This document shows positions 38,168 to 46,155 of a stretch of 64,000 nt of DNA, piece after piece. The number at the start of each line of letters is the position of its first letter. Position 1 is the first letter of the stretch. A model generated the notes under the pieces. That model had not been told where the DNA came from. It made no database searches and saw nothing but the letters and a program-made list of their open reading frames with translations. Origin of the DNA: Termitidicoccus mucosus. GTDB taxonomy: Bacteria > Verrucomicrobiota > Verrucomicrobiia > Opitutales > Opitutaceae. A program made the position numbers and the translations under genes. The DNA is taken from contig NZ_CP109796.1 in NCBI RefSeq assembly GCF_038725785.1, positions 4,092,001 to 4,156,000 on the forward strand. Direction: 5' to 3'.

Positions 38168-40801
38168 TCACGGCGTGACGATGAGCTGCGCGCAGAGTTC
38201 TTTCTTGAAATAGGTCCGGGCAAAGGCGCGCAGGGCGTCGATGGTCACGGCGTCGATGTGGGCGTCGTAATTTTGCCAGTCGTTCACGGGCTGGCCGTAG
38301 AGGGCGTTGAGGCCGGCCTGCATGGCGCGCGAGGAATTGGTTTGCAGGCTCATGCGGCGGGCCGCCTTCAGCCGGGTCCGGCAGCGGGCGAGTTCGTCGT
38401 CCGCGGGGCCTTCGGTCTGGATGCGGCGGATCTCGGCGTCGATTTCGTCCAAAACCTGCGCCTGGTGCGCGGGCGCGGTGCCGGCATAAAAGGCAAACAT
38501 GGCCGTATCCAGCCCGGTAATACGCGTGGAGCGGACAAAGTAGGCGAGCCCTTTCTCCTCGCGGACGCGCTCGAAGAGGCGCGAGCTCATGCCGCTGAAA
38601 AGTTCGTCGGCGACTTCGCCGACGTAGTAGTCGGCGGCGCGGAGCGCGGGGCCGGGATAGGCCTGGTAGACGACGGCTTGCTCGCGGGGCTGGCGCTCGA
38701 TGTGTTCGCCGGGATAGGCGGGAAGCTGTTTCGGCGCGTCGGGCGCGGGGAGGCCGCCGCGGGGGATGCGGGCGAGGAGGGCTTTCAGTTCGGGGACGAG
38801 TTTGCGCGGGTCGAAATCGCCGGCGACGGCGAGGATGGTGTTTTCGGCGACGTGGATTTTTTTCCAGAGGGCGCGGAGGTCGGCGGGCGCGAGGGCGCGG
38901 AGGCCGGGGGCGTCGCCGGCGGCGTTGAGCGCGAGAGGATGCGGGCCGAAGAATTTTTGGCGCAGGAGCTTCTGGCCGTAGGTGACGACATCGTCGTCGT
39001 CCTGGAGCAGGGCGGCGAGCTGGGCCTCGCGTTCCGTGGCGAAGGAGGCGGGCGCGAAGGCGGGCAGGCGGATGGCTTCGTCGAGCAGGGTGAGGGCGCG
39101 GCCGGCGTCGGTGGGAAGGACTTCGAGGGCAAGGCCGAGGGAGTTGTTTCCGGCAAAGGGGTAGAAGGCGCCGCCGGCTTCCTCGATGTGCTGCGCGACT
39201 TCGGCGGCGGTGCGGCGGCGGGTGTCGCGGGTGAGGAGGGTGGCGAGGAGCTGGGTGGCGCCGCGTTTGCCGGGCTCTTCGTGGAGGGGGCCGCCGCGAT
39301 GGAGAAGGCGGAGGTGGAGATTGGGCAGATGATGGTCGGGCTGGAGGAGGAGGCGCGCGCCATTGGGGAGGCGGAGTTCCTCGAATTGCGGATTGGCGGC
39401 GGCGGGTTTGCGACCCAATGGGTTACAAGTTGCGCTGGTGGCGGCGGCGGGTTTGTTTTCGACGGGGTTCAGCGAGACGGTCGTGAGGTGCTCGGGGACG
39501 AGGTGGGTCTTGAGCACGCGGCGGAGGTCGGCGGGAGTGGCGGCGTGGAGGCGTTCGAAATAAATGCGGGCGTGGTCGAGGTCGCCGATGACGACTTCGG
39601 CGGCACCGAGGCGCGCGGCCTGGCCGCTCATGGTTTTGCGGGTGTTGATTTCGGAGACGGTGAGCTGGCGGATGGCTTTCTTGAGGTGGGCGGGGGTGAG
39701 CGCGCGGAGGCTGGCGGCGCAATGGCCGAGGATTTCATGGACGGCTTCGGCGGCGGGCGCGCGTCTGGCCGGATCGCAGGTGTAGGAAATGGTGAAGAGC
39801 CCGGCGGCGCCGGGTGTCCAGCTGTGGGCGTCGATGGCGTGGACGAGGCGCTTTTTTTCGCGGACGGTCTGCCAGAGGATGGAACTGTCGCCGCCGCCGA
39901 GGATGGTGGCGAGGAGATCGAGAAGAGGAGCATCGGGGTGGGTGAGTCCGGGGATTTGCCAGGCGAGCCCGGCCCGCGTGATTTCCACGTCCTCGTGCAG
40001 GTGGAGGGCGCGGGGGGCGAGTTGGGCGGGCTCGCCGGGGACGAGGACGGGCGCGAGCAGGGCGCGGGGGGCGGAGCCGAAATGGCGGTCGATTTCGGGA
40101 AGGATGGCGGCGGGGTCGATCTGGCCGGCGATGACGAGGGTGATGTTGTTGGGGACGTAGCGGGCGCGGTAGTAGGCGAGGAGCTGGTCCCGGGTGATGG
40201 AGGCGAAGAGAGACCGATATCCAATGATCGGATACCGGTAGGGATGCTGGCGGAAGGCGGTTTCGAAAAGGGCCTCGGAGAGGCGCTGGTCGGGGTCGTC
40301 GCGGCACATGTCGATCTCGCGAAGGATGACATCCTTTTCGCGGGCGGTTTCGTCCTCCGGGAGGGTGGAGTGGAGGGCGAGGTCGGCGAGCAGGTCGATG
40401 GCGATGGCGGCATGCTCGGAGGGAAGGTCGATGTAATAGACCGTGCGATCGAAGGTGGTGTAGGCGTTGATGTAGCCGCCGTGGGCCTGCACGGTGGCGG
40501 AAATCTCGCGCCCGGCGCGGCGGGCGGTGCCTTTGAAGAGCATGTGCTCGAGGTAGTGCGACAGGCCGGCGCCGAGGTGGGCGTTTTCGTGGATGCTGCC
40601 GGTTTTCACCCAGACCTGCACGGAGGCGACGGGGGCGGAGGCATCGGGCTTGAGGAGGACGGTGAGCCCGTTGGGGAGGACGGTGCGCGTGACGGGTTCG
40701 CGCCAGAAGGGGGCGAGCAGGGCGAGGTCGGAGGTGATCCGGGCGGCGGCCTGGCGTTGGGATTTCTTGGTGCGCGGGCGGGCGGTGCGTTTGGCGGGCA
40801 T
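38168..40801 (-). CDS. M16-family zinc peptidase (two-domain, mitochondrial-processing-peptidase-like)
   Basis: Starting at ATG 40801 (MPAKRTARPRTKKSQRQ) gives 877 residues; TTG 40813 is a weak alternative. The zinc motif HYLEH is in AGLSHYLEHMLFKGT, with the downstream ligand in EKDVILREIDM. Two M16 modules (about 40-440 and 470-870) are joined by a linker; the second, starting PNGARLLLQPDHHLPNLHL, lacks HxxEH. There is no obvious signal peptide, only a basic N-terminus. The linker contains a duplicated KPAAA flanking a short palindrome-derived TSATCNPLGR. Confidence 0.9.
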   Translation of the reverse strand: MPAKRTARPRTKKSQRQAAARITSDLALLAPFWREPVTRTVLPNGLTVLLKPDASAPVASVQVWVKTGSIHENAHLGAGLSHYLEHMLFKGTARRAGREISATVQAHGGYINAYTTFDRTVYYIDLPSEHAAIAIDLLADLALHSTLPEDETAREKDVILREIDMCRDDPDQRLSEALFETAFRQHPYRYPIIGYRSLFASITRDQLLAYYRARYVPNNITLVIAGQIDPAAILPEIDRHFGSAPRALLAPVLVPGEPAQLAPRALHLHEDVEITRAGLAWQIPGLTHPDAPLLDLLATILGGGDSSILWQTVREKKRLVHAIDAHSWTPGAAGLFTISYTCDPARRAPAAEAVHEILGHCAASLRALTPAHLKKAIRQLTVSEINTRKTMSGQAARLGAAEVVIGDLDHARIYFERLHAATPADLRRVLKTHLVPEHLTTVSLNPVENKPAAATSATCNPLGRKPAAANPQFEELRLPNGARLLLQPDHHLPNLHLRLLHRGGPLHEEPGKRGATQLLATLLTRDTRRRTAAEVAQHIEEAGGAFYPFAGNNSLGLALEVLPTDAGRALTLLDEAIRLPAFAPASFATEREAQLAALLQDDDDVVTYGQKLLRQKFFGPHPLALNAAGDAPGLRALAPADLRALWKKIHVAENTILAVAGDFDPRKLVPELKALLARIPRGGLPAPDAPKQLPAYPGEHIERQPREQAVVYQAYPGPALRAADYYVGEVADELFSGMSSRLFERVREEKGLAYFVRSTRITGLDTAMFAFYAGTAPAHQAQVLDEIDAEIRRIQTEGPADDELARCRTRLKAARRMSLQTNSSRAMQAGLNALYGQPVNDWQNYDAHIDAVTIDALRAFARTYFKKELCAQLIVTP
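39394..39455. repeat. 17-bp direct repeats flanking a short palindrome, inside the M16 peptidase gene
   Basis: The sequence tggcggcggcgggtttg occurs at 39394-39410 and 39439-39455. The 28 bp between contain acccaatgggttac, the palindrome also seen at 23101 and 50255. Direct repeats around an insert resemble a duplicated target site, but a 45-bp tandem duplication is an alternative. Confidence 0.6.
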
Positions 40802-40922
40802 GCGGATGATCAAGACGAATTGTTAAAGTCGGGCTCGCGAGACAAAAACGCCGCGCAGTCAGGCGCGGCTTTTGTGAAGGGGGATGCGCCGCGGTGGGCG
40901 CGGCGCGGGCGATGGCACGGGT

Positions 40923-41351
40923 TTACGCCGCGGGGTCGGCGACGAATGCGCGCGGCTTGCGGGCGGGAAGGAAGGGTTTTACGAATGCCTCCTCAAACGT
41001 ATAAATGGAGGCGAAATCCTCCCGGCGATCGTTTTCGGTTTTTGAAAAAATTTTATAATCGATGAGATTGAAGACGATTTCACCGAAGTCCTCGCAACGG
41101 GTGATGCCCCATGCGTCAAAAACGGTTTTTACGAGCGGGCCGAACTGGTCGAGCGCATATTGCCGCAATCCCTCAAGGAGCTCCGGGCCGCTGACGTGAC
41201 GGGTGTGCGCACCTTTTTCGGCCTGTTTTTTACGGATGTTCTTTACCGTGTGATCGAGCGCTTCGCGAACGAACGAGTAGGCGCGCCGGTCATAGCGTGG
41301 GTCTTCTTTGCAGATTTGTTCGACGACCTCGTTAAATTTTACGTCCTGCAT
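40923..41351 (-). CDS. Minf_1886-family protein (conserved in Verrucomicrobiota)
   Basis: This 142-residue protein starts at ATG 41351 (MQDVKFNEVVEQICKEDPRY). The N-terminal half, with DPRYDRRAYSFVREALDHTV and GPELLEGLRQYALDQFGP, is what I recognise as the Minf_1886 family. A second conserved part is DAWGITRCEDFGEIVFNLID. No catalytic motif or membrane segment is visible. The function is unknown. It is divergent from the Fur-type regulator, with an AT-rich intergenic region of 190 bp that probably holds both promoters. Confidence 0.8.
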   Translation of the reverse strand: MQDVKFNEVVEQICKEDPRYDRRAYSFVREALDHTVKNIRKKQAEKGAHTRHVSGPELLEGLRQYALDQFGPLVKTVFDAWGITRCEDFGEIVFNLIDYKIFSKTENDRREDFASIYTFEEAFVKPFLPARKPRAFVADPAA

Positions 41352-41541
41352 GGTGCGGTGGGCTGGGAAAGGGCTGAGAGTGGATGGAAAGGCTGGCCGA
41401 GGCAATCCCGCAACTTGCATATAGCTTGAGAAACTAGAGTGGATATGTATATTTGTTGCGATAATGTGACTTTGTGAAAAAATTTGGGATTATTTAATTG
41501 CATTTTCAGTGCGAAAAGGTTTTCTGAAGACATTTTCCAGC

Positions 41542-42120
41542 ATGATTGCGTCAACACAAACCAACCATCCGATCGCTTCGCTTAGTTCCGATCGCAACCC
41601 CCAAACTCCCATTGATTTTGCGTGCTCGCGGTTAAAGGCTTCGGGTCTTCGTATCACCCAACCCCGCATCGCCATTCTTTCCTCGCTCATTCAGAGGTCG
41701 ATGCCTGCCAGCATAGAACAGATCCATGGTGACCTGCCTCCCGACACCTGTGACCTTGTTACTGTATATCGCTGTCTGGCAGTATTTCAGGAAATCGGCT
41801 TGGTGCGCCTGAGCTATTTCCATAACGGCACCAGCGCCTACCAGATCACACTCAATAACGAGGAGCCGCCCTATCATGTGATATGCAAGGATACGGGTAA
41901 AATTGAGGAGCTCGACGCCGCAAACGCGGCCGAGCTTCGCGCGGTTCTGGGCCGTATCGAGGAATCCCTTCGGGCGCGCGGCCATGAGAGTGTCTCGCAC
42001 ATCGCGGAATTTTTTATCGGCAAATCCAAACTCGCCGAGGAAATGGCCGGACGCCGGGGCGCTGCCGAGGTTCCGCAGGCCATCCAGCAACGGTCCCAGT
42101 CATCGGTGCCGGTGCCGTAA
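41542..42120 (+). CDS. Fur-family transcriptional regulator lacking the usual cysteine pairs
   Basis: This 192-residue protein starts at ATG 41542; GTG 41509 in the same frame would add 11 residues. The winged-helix part has RLKASGLRITQPRIAILSSL and DLVTVYRCLAVFQEIGLV (family TVYRxL). The usual H-H-x-H-x-x-C-x-x-C metal segment reads YHVICKDTGKIEELD, so the second Cys is missing. The C-terminal GxCxxC pair is replaced by FFIGKSKL. The structural Cys4 zinc site is therefore absent, although His and Glu ligands for a regulatory metal remain. It is likely a cytoplasmic metal or redox regulator, target unknown. A strong hairpin terminator follows. Confidence 0.88.
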   Translation: MIASTQTNHPIASLSSDRNPQTPIDFACSRLKASGLRITQPRIAILSSLIQRSMPASIEQIHGDLPPDTCDLVTVYRCLAVFQEIGLVRLSYFHNGTSAYQITLNNEEPPYHVICKDTGKIEELDAANAAELRAVLGRIEESLRARGHESVSHIAEFFIGKSKLAEEMAGRRGAAEVPQAIQQRSQSSVPVP

Positions 42121-42147
42121 AACGCAAAATTATAAAGGTAAGCATCA

Positions 42148-42189
42148 CCAAAGAACCACGGTCTCCCAAGATCGTGGTTCTTTGGTTTT
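42148..42189 (+). terminator. Intrinsic terminator after the Fur-family gene
   Basis: A perfect 13-bp stem (ccaaagaaccacg at 42148-42160, cgtggttctttgg at 42173-42185) with a 12-base loop is followed by TTTT. Confidence 0.8.
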
Positions 42190-42352
42190 GGGAAGCCCGG
42201 TTATTTTGACGGGTTTGCACATGGTGCACCGCGGGAACCAAAATTAATTGCTTTTCAGTGGCCGGTGCCCGGGCGCAACGTCGTTTGCGCCGCCTGAGGC
42301 AAACTCCCTTGCCATGGCTCGCTTCGTTTCAAGTTCCCTCCCGCCCTGCATC

Positions 42353-43246
42353 ATGAAATCCGTCATCCTTGCTTTGTGTTTCATTGCGTTCAGCCAGCTC
42401 GTGTCTGCGCCGCTCTCGGCCCAGACCGCCCCTGCCGCGGCCAAACGGCCGTCCAATTATGTTGGCGAACTTGTAAAAACCATTCAGCCGGCACGCGAGC
42501 TGGTTTATAAAAAAATCAATGGCCGCGAACTGCGCCTGTATATTTTCGAGCCGTCGGGCAAGGCGGCCGGGCCGCGTCCGTGCTTCGTGTCGTATCACGG
42601 CGGCGGGTGGACGTCCGGCGGGCCCCGCTCGATGTTTTCGTTCACCGAATGGGCGGCGAAGCACGGCATGGTGGGCATCAGCGTGGAATACCGCCGTTAC
42701 AAGGCGGGCACGGACGTGACGGTTTTCGATTGCGTGAAAGACGCCCGTTCCGCGATGCGCTATATCCGCGCGCATGCCGCCGAACTCGGCATCGATCCCA
42801 ACCGCATCGCGGCCAACGGCGCGTCGGCGGGCGGGCATTTGGCGGCGGCCACCGCGCTTTTCACCGGAATCGATGAAGCAACCGACGATCGCTCCGTGTC
42901 GTGTGTGCCGCAGGCCCTGGTCTTGTTTTCCCCGGTCATCGACACGTCCGCCGAAGGCTACGGCAACAAGAAGATCGGCGAGCGCTGGAAAGAGCTGTCG
43001 CCCGCCGACCGCGTGGTGAAGGGCGTGCCGCCGACGCTCTTGTTTCACGGGACGGGCGACACCACCACGCCGTTCAAGGGCGCGGAGAAATTCCAGCTCG
43101 CGATGACCCGGGCCGGCAACAAGATCGAACTCGTCGCGGTCGAGGGCGCGATTCATACTTATATGTTCAAGGATGCCGCGCTCTACGACGAAACGCTTCG
43201 GCGCATGGAGGCGTTCCTGCGCGGCCTCGGTTTTGCCGGGAAATAA
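42353..43246 (+). CDS. Secreted alpha/beta-hydrolase (BD-FAE/carbohydrate esterase-like)
   Basis: This 297-residue protein starts at ATG 42353 with a signal peptide (MKSVILALCFIAFSQLVSAP, cleavage near LSA/QT). The oxyanion-hole motif HGGGW, the nucleophile elbow NGASAGGH (GxSxG), a late Asp in FHGTGDTTTPF and His in EGAIHTYMF give a full catalytic triad. Related proteins are esterases that deacetylate or deferuloylate plant polysaccharides; the substrate here is not determined. It begins a run of glycan-related genes. Confidence 0.88.
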   Translation: MKSVILALCFIAFSQLVSAPLSAQTAPAAAKRPSNYVGELVKTIQPARELVYKKINGRELRLYIFEPSGKAAGPRPCFVSYHGGGWTSGGPRSMFSFTEWAAKHGMVGISVEYRRYKAGTDVTVFDCVKDARSAMRYIRAHAAELGIDPNRIAANGASAGGHLAAATALFTGIDEATDDRSVSCVPQALVLFSPVIDTSAEGYGNKKIGERWKELSPADRVVKGVPPTLLFHGTGDTTTPFKGAEKFQLAMTRAGNKIELVAVEGAIHTYMFKDAALYDETLRRMEAFLRGLGFAGK

Positions 43247-43474
43247 CAACGGGCTGGCGCGCCGCCGCGTTCCCTTTGAAAAACTTGGGATTTCCCTGTG
43301 CCGCGCGCGGGGTTTGTCATGGTTCAATTACGGGACCTTGGCTTGATCCTTGCGGAGCGCGGGGTTTGATTCGATTGGTTGGTCGCGCTGTCCCGCCGAC
43401 CGCCCCCCATCGCCTCCATTTATCGACCGCCGCCGCCTGCAGCGGCTTCTTTTTCCCGTATTTTTTGATTCGTC

Positions 43475-44680
43475 ATGATTGCCGTTTCCCCACCCCCGGG
43501 TTTACCGTCCCGCCGTCGCGACCGTCGCAAGATCGAGCTGGTCGAGAACCTGATGGATTTGATACCCCAGCGAAATTCCCTCGTCAGCCAGGTGGTCGAG
43601 ACCATCCAGTCGGGCATCGACAAAAATGTCTGGCGCGAATGGCTGCCCAGCGAGCGCGCGCTGGCGGAATCGCTGCACGTGAGCCGCAACACCCTGCGCG
43701 CCGCCATCGCGCAGCTTGAGCGCACCGGCGTCGTGCGGGCCGAACACCCGCTGGGCACGCGCATCGTCACGAAGCGGGGCAAGCCCGGCTCCGGAAAAAA
43801 GCACCACGTCGTCGCGTTGCTCATGCCCGAACCCATCACCGCGCTCCGCCCGAAAATCGCCCTCATCGTGGACGAGTTGCGCGGGCATCTCGCCGAACTC
43901 GGTTTCCGCCTGCACCTGTTTCACGGCGAGCACTATTTCGCCGCCGGGGCCAGCCGCCGTCTGCAACGTCTCGTCGCCGACAATCCTCATGATTGCTGGA
44001 TTCTCACGCTCGTGCCCGATCGCGTGAAGCTGTGGTTTCAGGAGCAGGGCATTCCGTGTGTCGTGTCGGGCACATGCGGGCCGGGGTTGAAGCTGCCTTT
44101 TGTCGACCTCGACTACCATGCGCTCTGCCGGCACGCCGCCGGCCAGATGACCAGCCTCGGGCACAAGCGCATCGTTTTCCTCACCGAAAAATCCACCAAG
44201 GCCGGCGACGTCGCCAGCGAGCGCGGGTTTGTCGAGGGCATCGAATCCGCCAGCGACGGGGACGCCAAGGGCTTCGTGGTGCACCACCAAAACACCAACC
44301 ACAGCGTGCTCAAGACGCTCGACCGCCTCTTCCACGACGGCCCCGCCAATCCGCCTCCGACCGCGATGTTTGTGGCCAACCCGCATTTTTATCTGCTCGT
44401 GCTCACCTATCTGCACGGCCTCGGGCTGCGGGTGCCCGCCGACATCTCGCTCGTGTGCCGCGACGACGATTCGTTCTTGAATTATATCCATCCCGTGCCG
44501 ACCCGCTATTCCTTTGACGAAGCCTCGTTCGCGCGCCGCCTGTTCAAGCTCATCATGCAAACCGTCGAGGGCTCCCACATCGTGAAAAAGGACATCCGCA
44601 TCATGCCCGACTATAGAAAAGGCGCCACCCTCGCCGCGCCGGGCGGCGAGCCCGCCCAGAATCCATCCGCGATTGAATAA
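43475..44680 (+). CDS. GntR-type transcriptional regulator with LacI-like sugar-binding domain
   Basis: This 401-residue protein has an N-terminal GntR winged helix (LVSQVVETIQSGIDKNVWRE, LPSERALAESLHVSRNTLRA, LERTGVVRAEHPLGTRIV, residues ~35-100). The rest is a LacI/periplasmic-binding-like effector domain (HVVALLMPEP, HKRIVFLTEKS, PTAMFVANPHFY, ADISLVCRDDDSFLNY). Such hybrids (AraR-like layout) respond to sugars. The stop codon (44678-44680) lies only 19 bp before the sialidase start at 44700, so it probably co-transcribes with and controls the sialidase gene. Confidence 0.9.
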   Translation: MIAVSPPPGLPSRRRDRRKIELVENLMDLIPQRNSLVSQVVETIQSGIDKNVWREWLPSERALAESLHVSRNTLRAAIAQLERTGVVRAEHPLGTRIVTKRGKPGSGKKHHVVALLMPEPITALRPKIALIVDELRGHLAELGFRLHLFHGEHYFAAGASRRLQRLVADNPHDCWILTLVPDRVKLWFQEQGIPCVVSGTCGPGLKLPFVDLDYHALCRHAAGQMTSLGHKRIVFLTEKSTKAGDVASERGFVEGIESASDGDAKGFVVHHQNTNHSVLKTLDRLFHDGPANPPPTAMFVANPHFYLLVLTYLHGLGLRVPADISLVCRDDDSFLNYIHPVPTRYSFDEASFARRLFKLIMQTVEGSHIVKKDIRIMPDYRKGATLAAPGGEPAQNPSAIE

Positions 44681-44699
44681 ACCCGGCAATTTCCCATCC

Positions 44700-45956
44700 A
44701 TGCAAACCAGCCGCCTTGCCTTCCTCCTCCTGTTGATTCTGGCCGCGCCCCTCGGCGCCGCGCCCCTGTTCGAAACGATGGAATTGTTTCCGTCCACGCC
44801 GGACAACAAGCCGAATTACCGCATCCCCTCCATCATCCGCGCGCCGAACAACGACATCCTCGCCATCGTCGAGCGCCGCAATCACGGGATCGGCGATGTC
44901 GGCGACATTGACATTGTGATGCGCCGCAGCGCCGACCGGGGCAGGACATGGTCGGAGATCCAGACCATCGTCGACGACGGCACCAACACATCCACCGACA
45001 TCACCACCTGCATCGACTGTGAGACGGGGCGGATTTTCGTGTTTTTCCTGCGTGACAAGAAAAAATACGCCTACGTCGCCAGCGACGACAGCGGAAAAAA
45101 CTGGACCGGCATCGTGATGATTCACGACTCCGTCACCAAGCCCGAATGGGACCGGCTCGGCTTGAAGCCGGACCAGGACGTGGACGGCTCCACCGATCCC
45201 GAAAGCGACAAAAAGGCGTCGAAAGTCGTCCAGTGGAAACGCAACTGGATACAGCGCTACGGCGTCGGGCCCGGCTCGGCGGGCATCCAGCTCAAGCACG
45301 GTCCGCACAAGGGCCGCCTGCTCATTCCGGGCCGCCACATGGAGCAGGAAGGCAAATCCCGCCCCGGCTACACGCATGTCTTTTATAGTGACGATCACGG
45401 CAGGACATGGCAGCTCGGCGCCACAAAGATTATAAAATACGGCAACGAAAACCAGCTCGTCGAGCTGCCCGACGGCACGATCATGATGAACGCCCGCAAT
45501 GTTTACAGCCGCTCCGCGCCTGACAACGCCCGCCGCCTGGTCGCGCTCAGCCGCGACGGGGGCATGACCTGGCCGACTGTCTGGCACGATGAGGCGCTGG
45601 TGAGTCTGCCGTGCCACGCCGCGACGCTTTTATATGACTATCCGGCGTCGCCGGACAATGGCGTCCTGCTCTTCGCCAATCCGGCGAGCCCCTTCCGCCA
45701 GAAGGAGCATCCCTACGGGCGCTACAACATGACCGTGCGCTGGAGCCGTGACAACGGAAACACCTGGAGCGCGGGCCGCATGATCTACCCGCACACCAGC
45801 TCCTATAATGACATGACCATGCTCGACGACGGCACCATCGCCATGATCTACGAGCGCGGGGACAAGGACTCGGTCAAATACTGGGACTCGCTGCATTTCG
45901 TCCGTTTCAACCTCGAATGGCTTTTCGCCCCGCCGCACGCGCCGTGGAACCCGTGA
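44700..45956 (+). CDS. Secreted exo-alpha-sialidase (GH33-like, BNR repeats)
   Basis: This 418-residue protein starts at ATG 44700 with a signal peptide (MQTSRLAFLLLLILAAPLGA). The sialidase RIP motif is in YRIPSIIRAP. Five Asp-boxes are visible: SADRGRTW, SDDSGKNW, SDDHGRTW, SRDGGMTW and SRDNGNTW, marking a six-bladed propeller. Candidate catalytic Glu (ENQLVELPDG) and Tyr (IAMIYERGD) are in the expected order. The family removes terminal sialic acid from glycoconjugates outside the cytoplasm; the substrate could differ, since relatives act on other sugars. It follows the GntR-type regulator closely. Confidence 0.9.
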   Translation: MQTSRLAFLLLLILAAPLGAAPLFETMELFPSTPDNKPNYRIPSIIRAPNNDILAIVERRNHGIGDVGDIDIVMRRSADRGRTWSEIQTIVDDGTNTSTDITTCIDCETGRIFVFFLRDKKKYAYVASDDSGKNWTGIVMIHDSVTKPEWDRLGLKPDQDVDGSTDPESDKKASKVVQWKRNWIQRYGVGPGSAGIQLKHGPHKGRLLIPGRHMEQEGKSRPGYTHVFYSDDHGRTWQLGATKIIKYGNENQLVELPDGTIMMNARNVYSRSAPDNARRLVALSRDGGMTWPTVWHDEALVSLPCHAATLLYDYPASPDNGVLLFANPASPFRQKEHPYGRYNMTVRWSRDNGNTWSAGRMIYPHTSSYNDMTMLDDGTIAMIYERGDKDSVKYWDSLHFVRFNLEWLFAPPHAPWNP

Positions 45957-46033
45957 GGCAGGGCGTCGCCACCGATTGAATTGTGCGCGGAAGATTGGTT
46001 CTACTTTGTTAACTGAGGTTAACGCGGACGGGC

Positions 46034-46146
46034 CGCGGGATTGCGTGGCATGGGCGACTCGCCCATGCGGTTTGGCCGCCCGCACTGGTTTGTGCGCCAA
46101 CAGAACACGGGCGGGACGCCCGTGCCACTCAAACCGCCAATCGCGG
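46034..46146. repeat. Composite palindromic repeat between the sialidase and heparinase genes
   Basis: Two local hairpins (catgggcgactcgcccatg and cacgggcgggacgcccgtg) sit within weaker outer arms containing ccgcgggattg and ccaatcgcgg. It lies between convergent gene ends; no gene is seen in 45957-46155. Confidence 0.65.
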
Positions 46147-46155
46147 TTTCCGGGT

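Noticed and set aside
38258-41065. A 935-codon plus-strand open frame opposite the second M16 peptidase
   Set aside because: Glycine/glutamate-rich antisense shadow without any recognisable motif.
43305-43368. Direct repeat gcgcggggtttg (43305-43316 and 43357-43368) upstream of the GntR-type regulator
   Set aside because: The spacing of 52 bp and lack of symmetry do not fit a GntR operator; it may be chance in GC-rich DNA.
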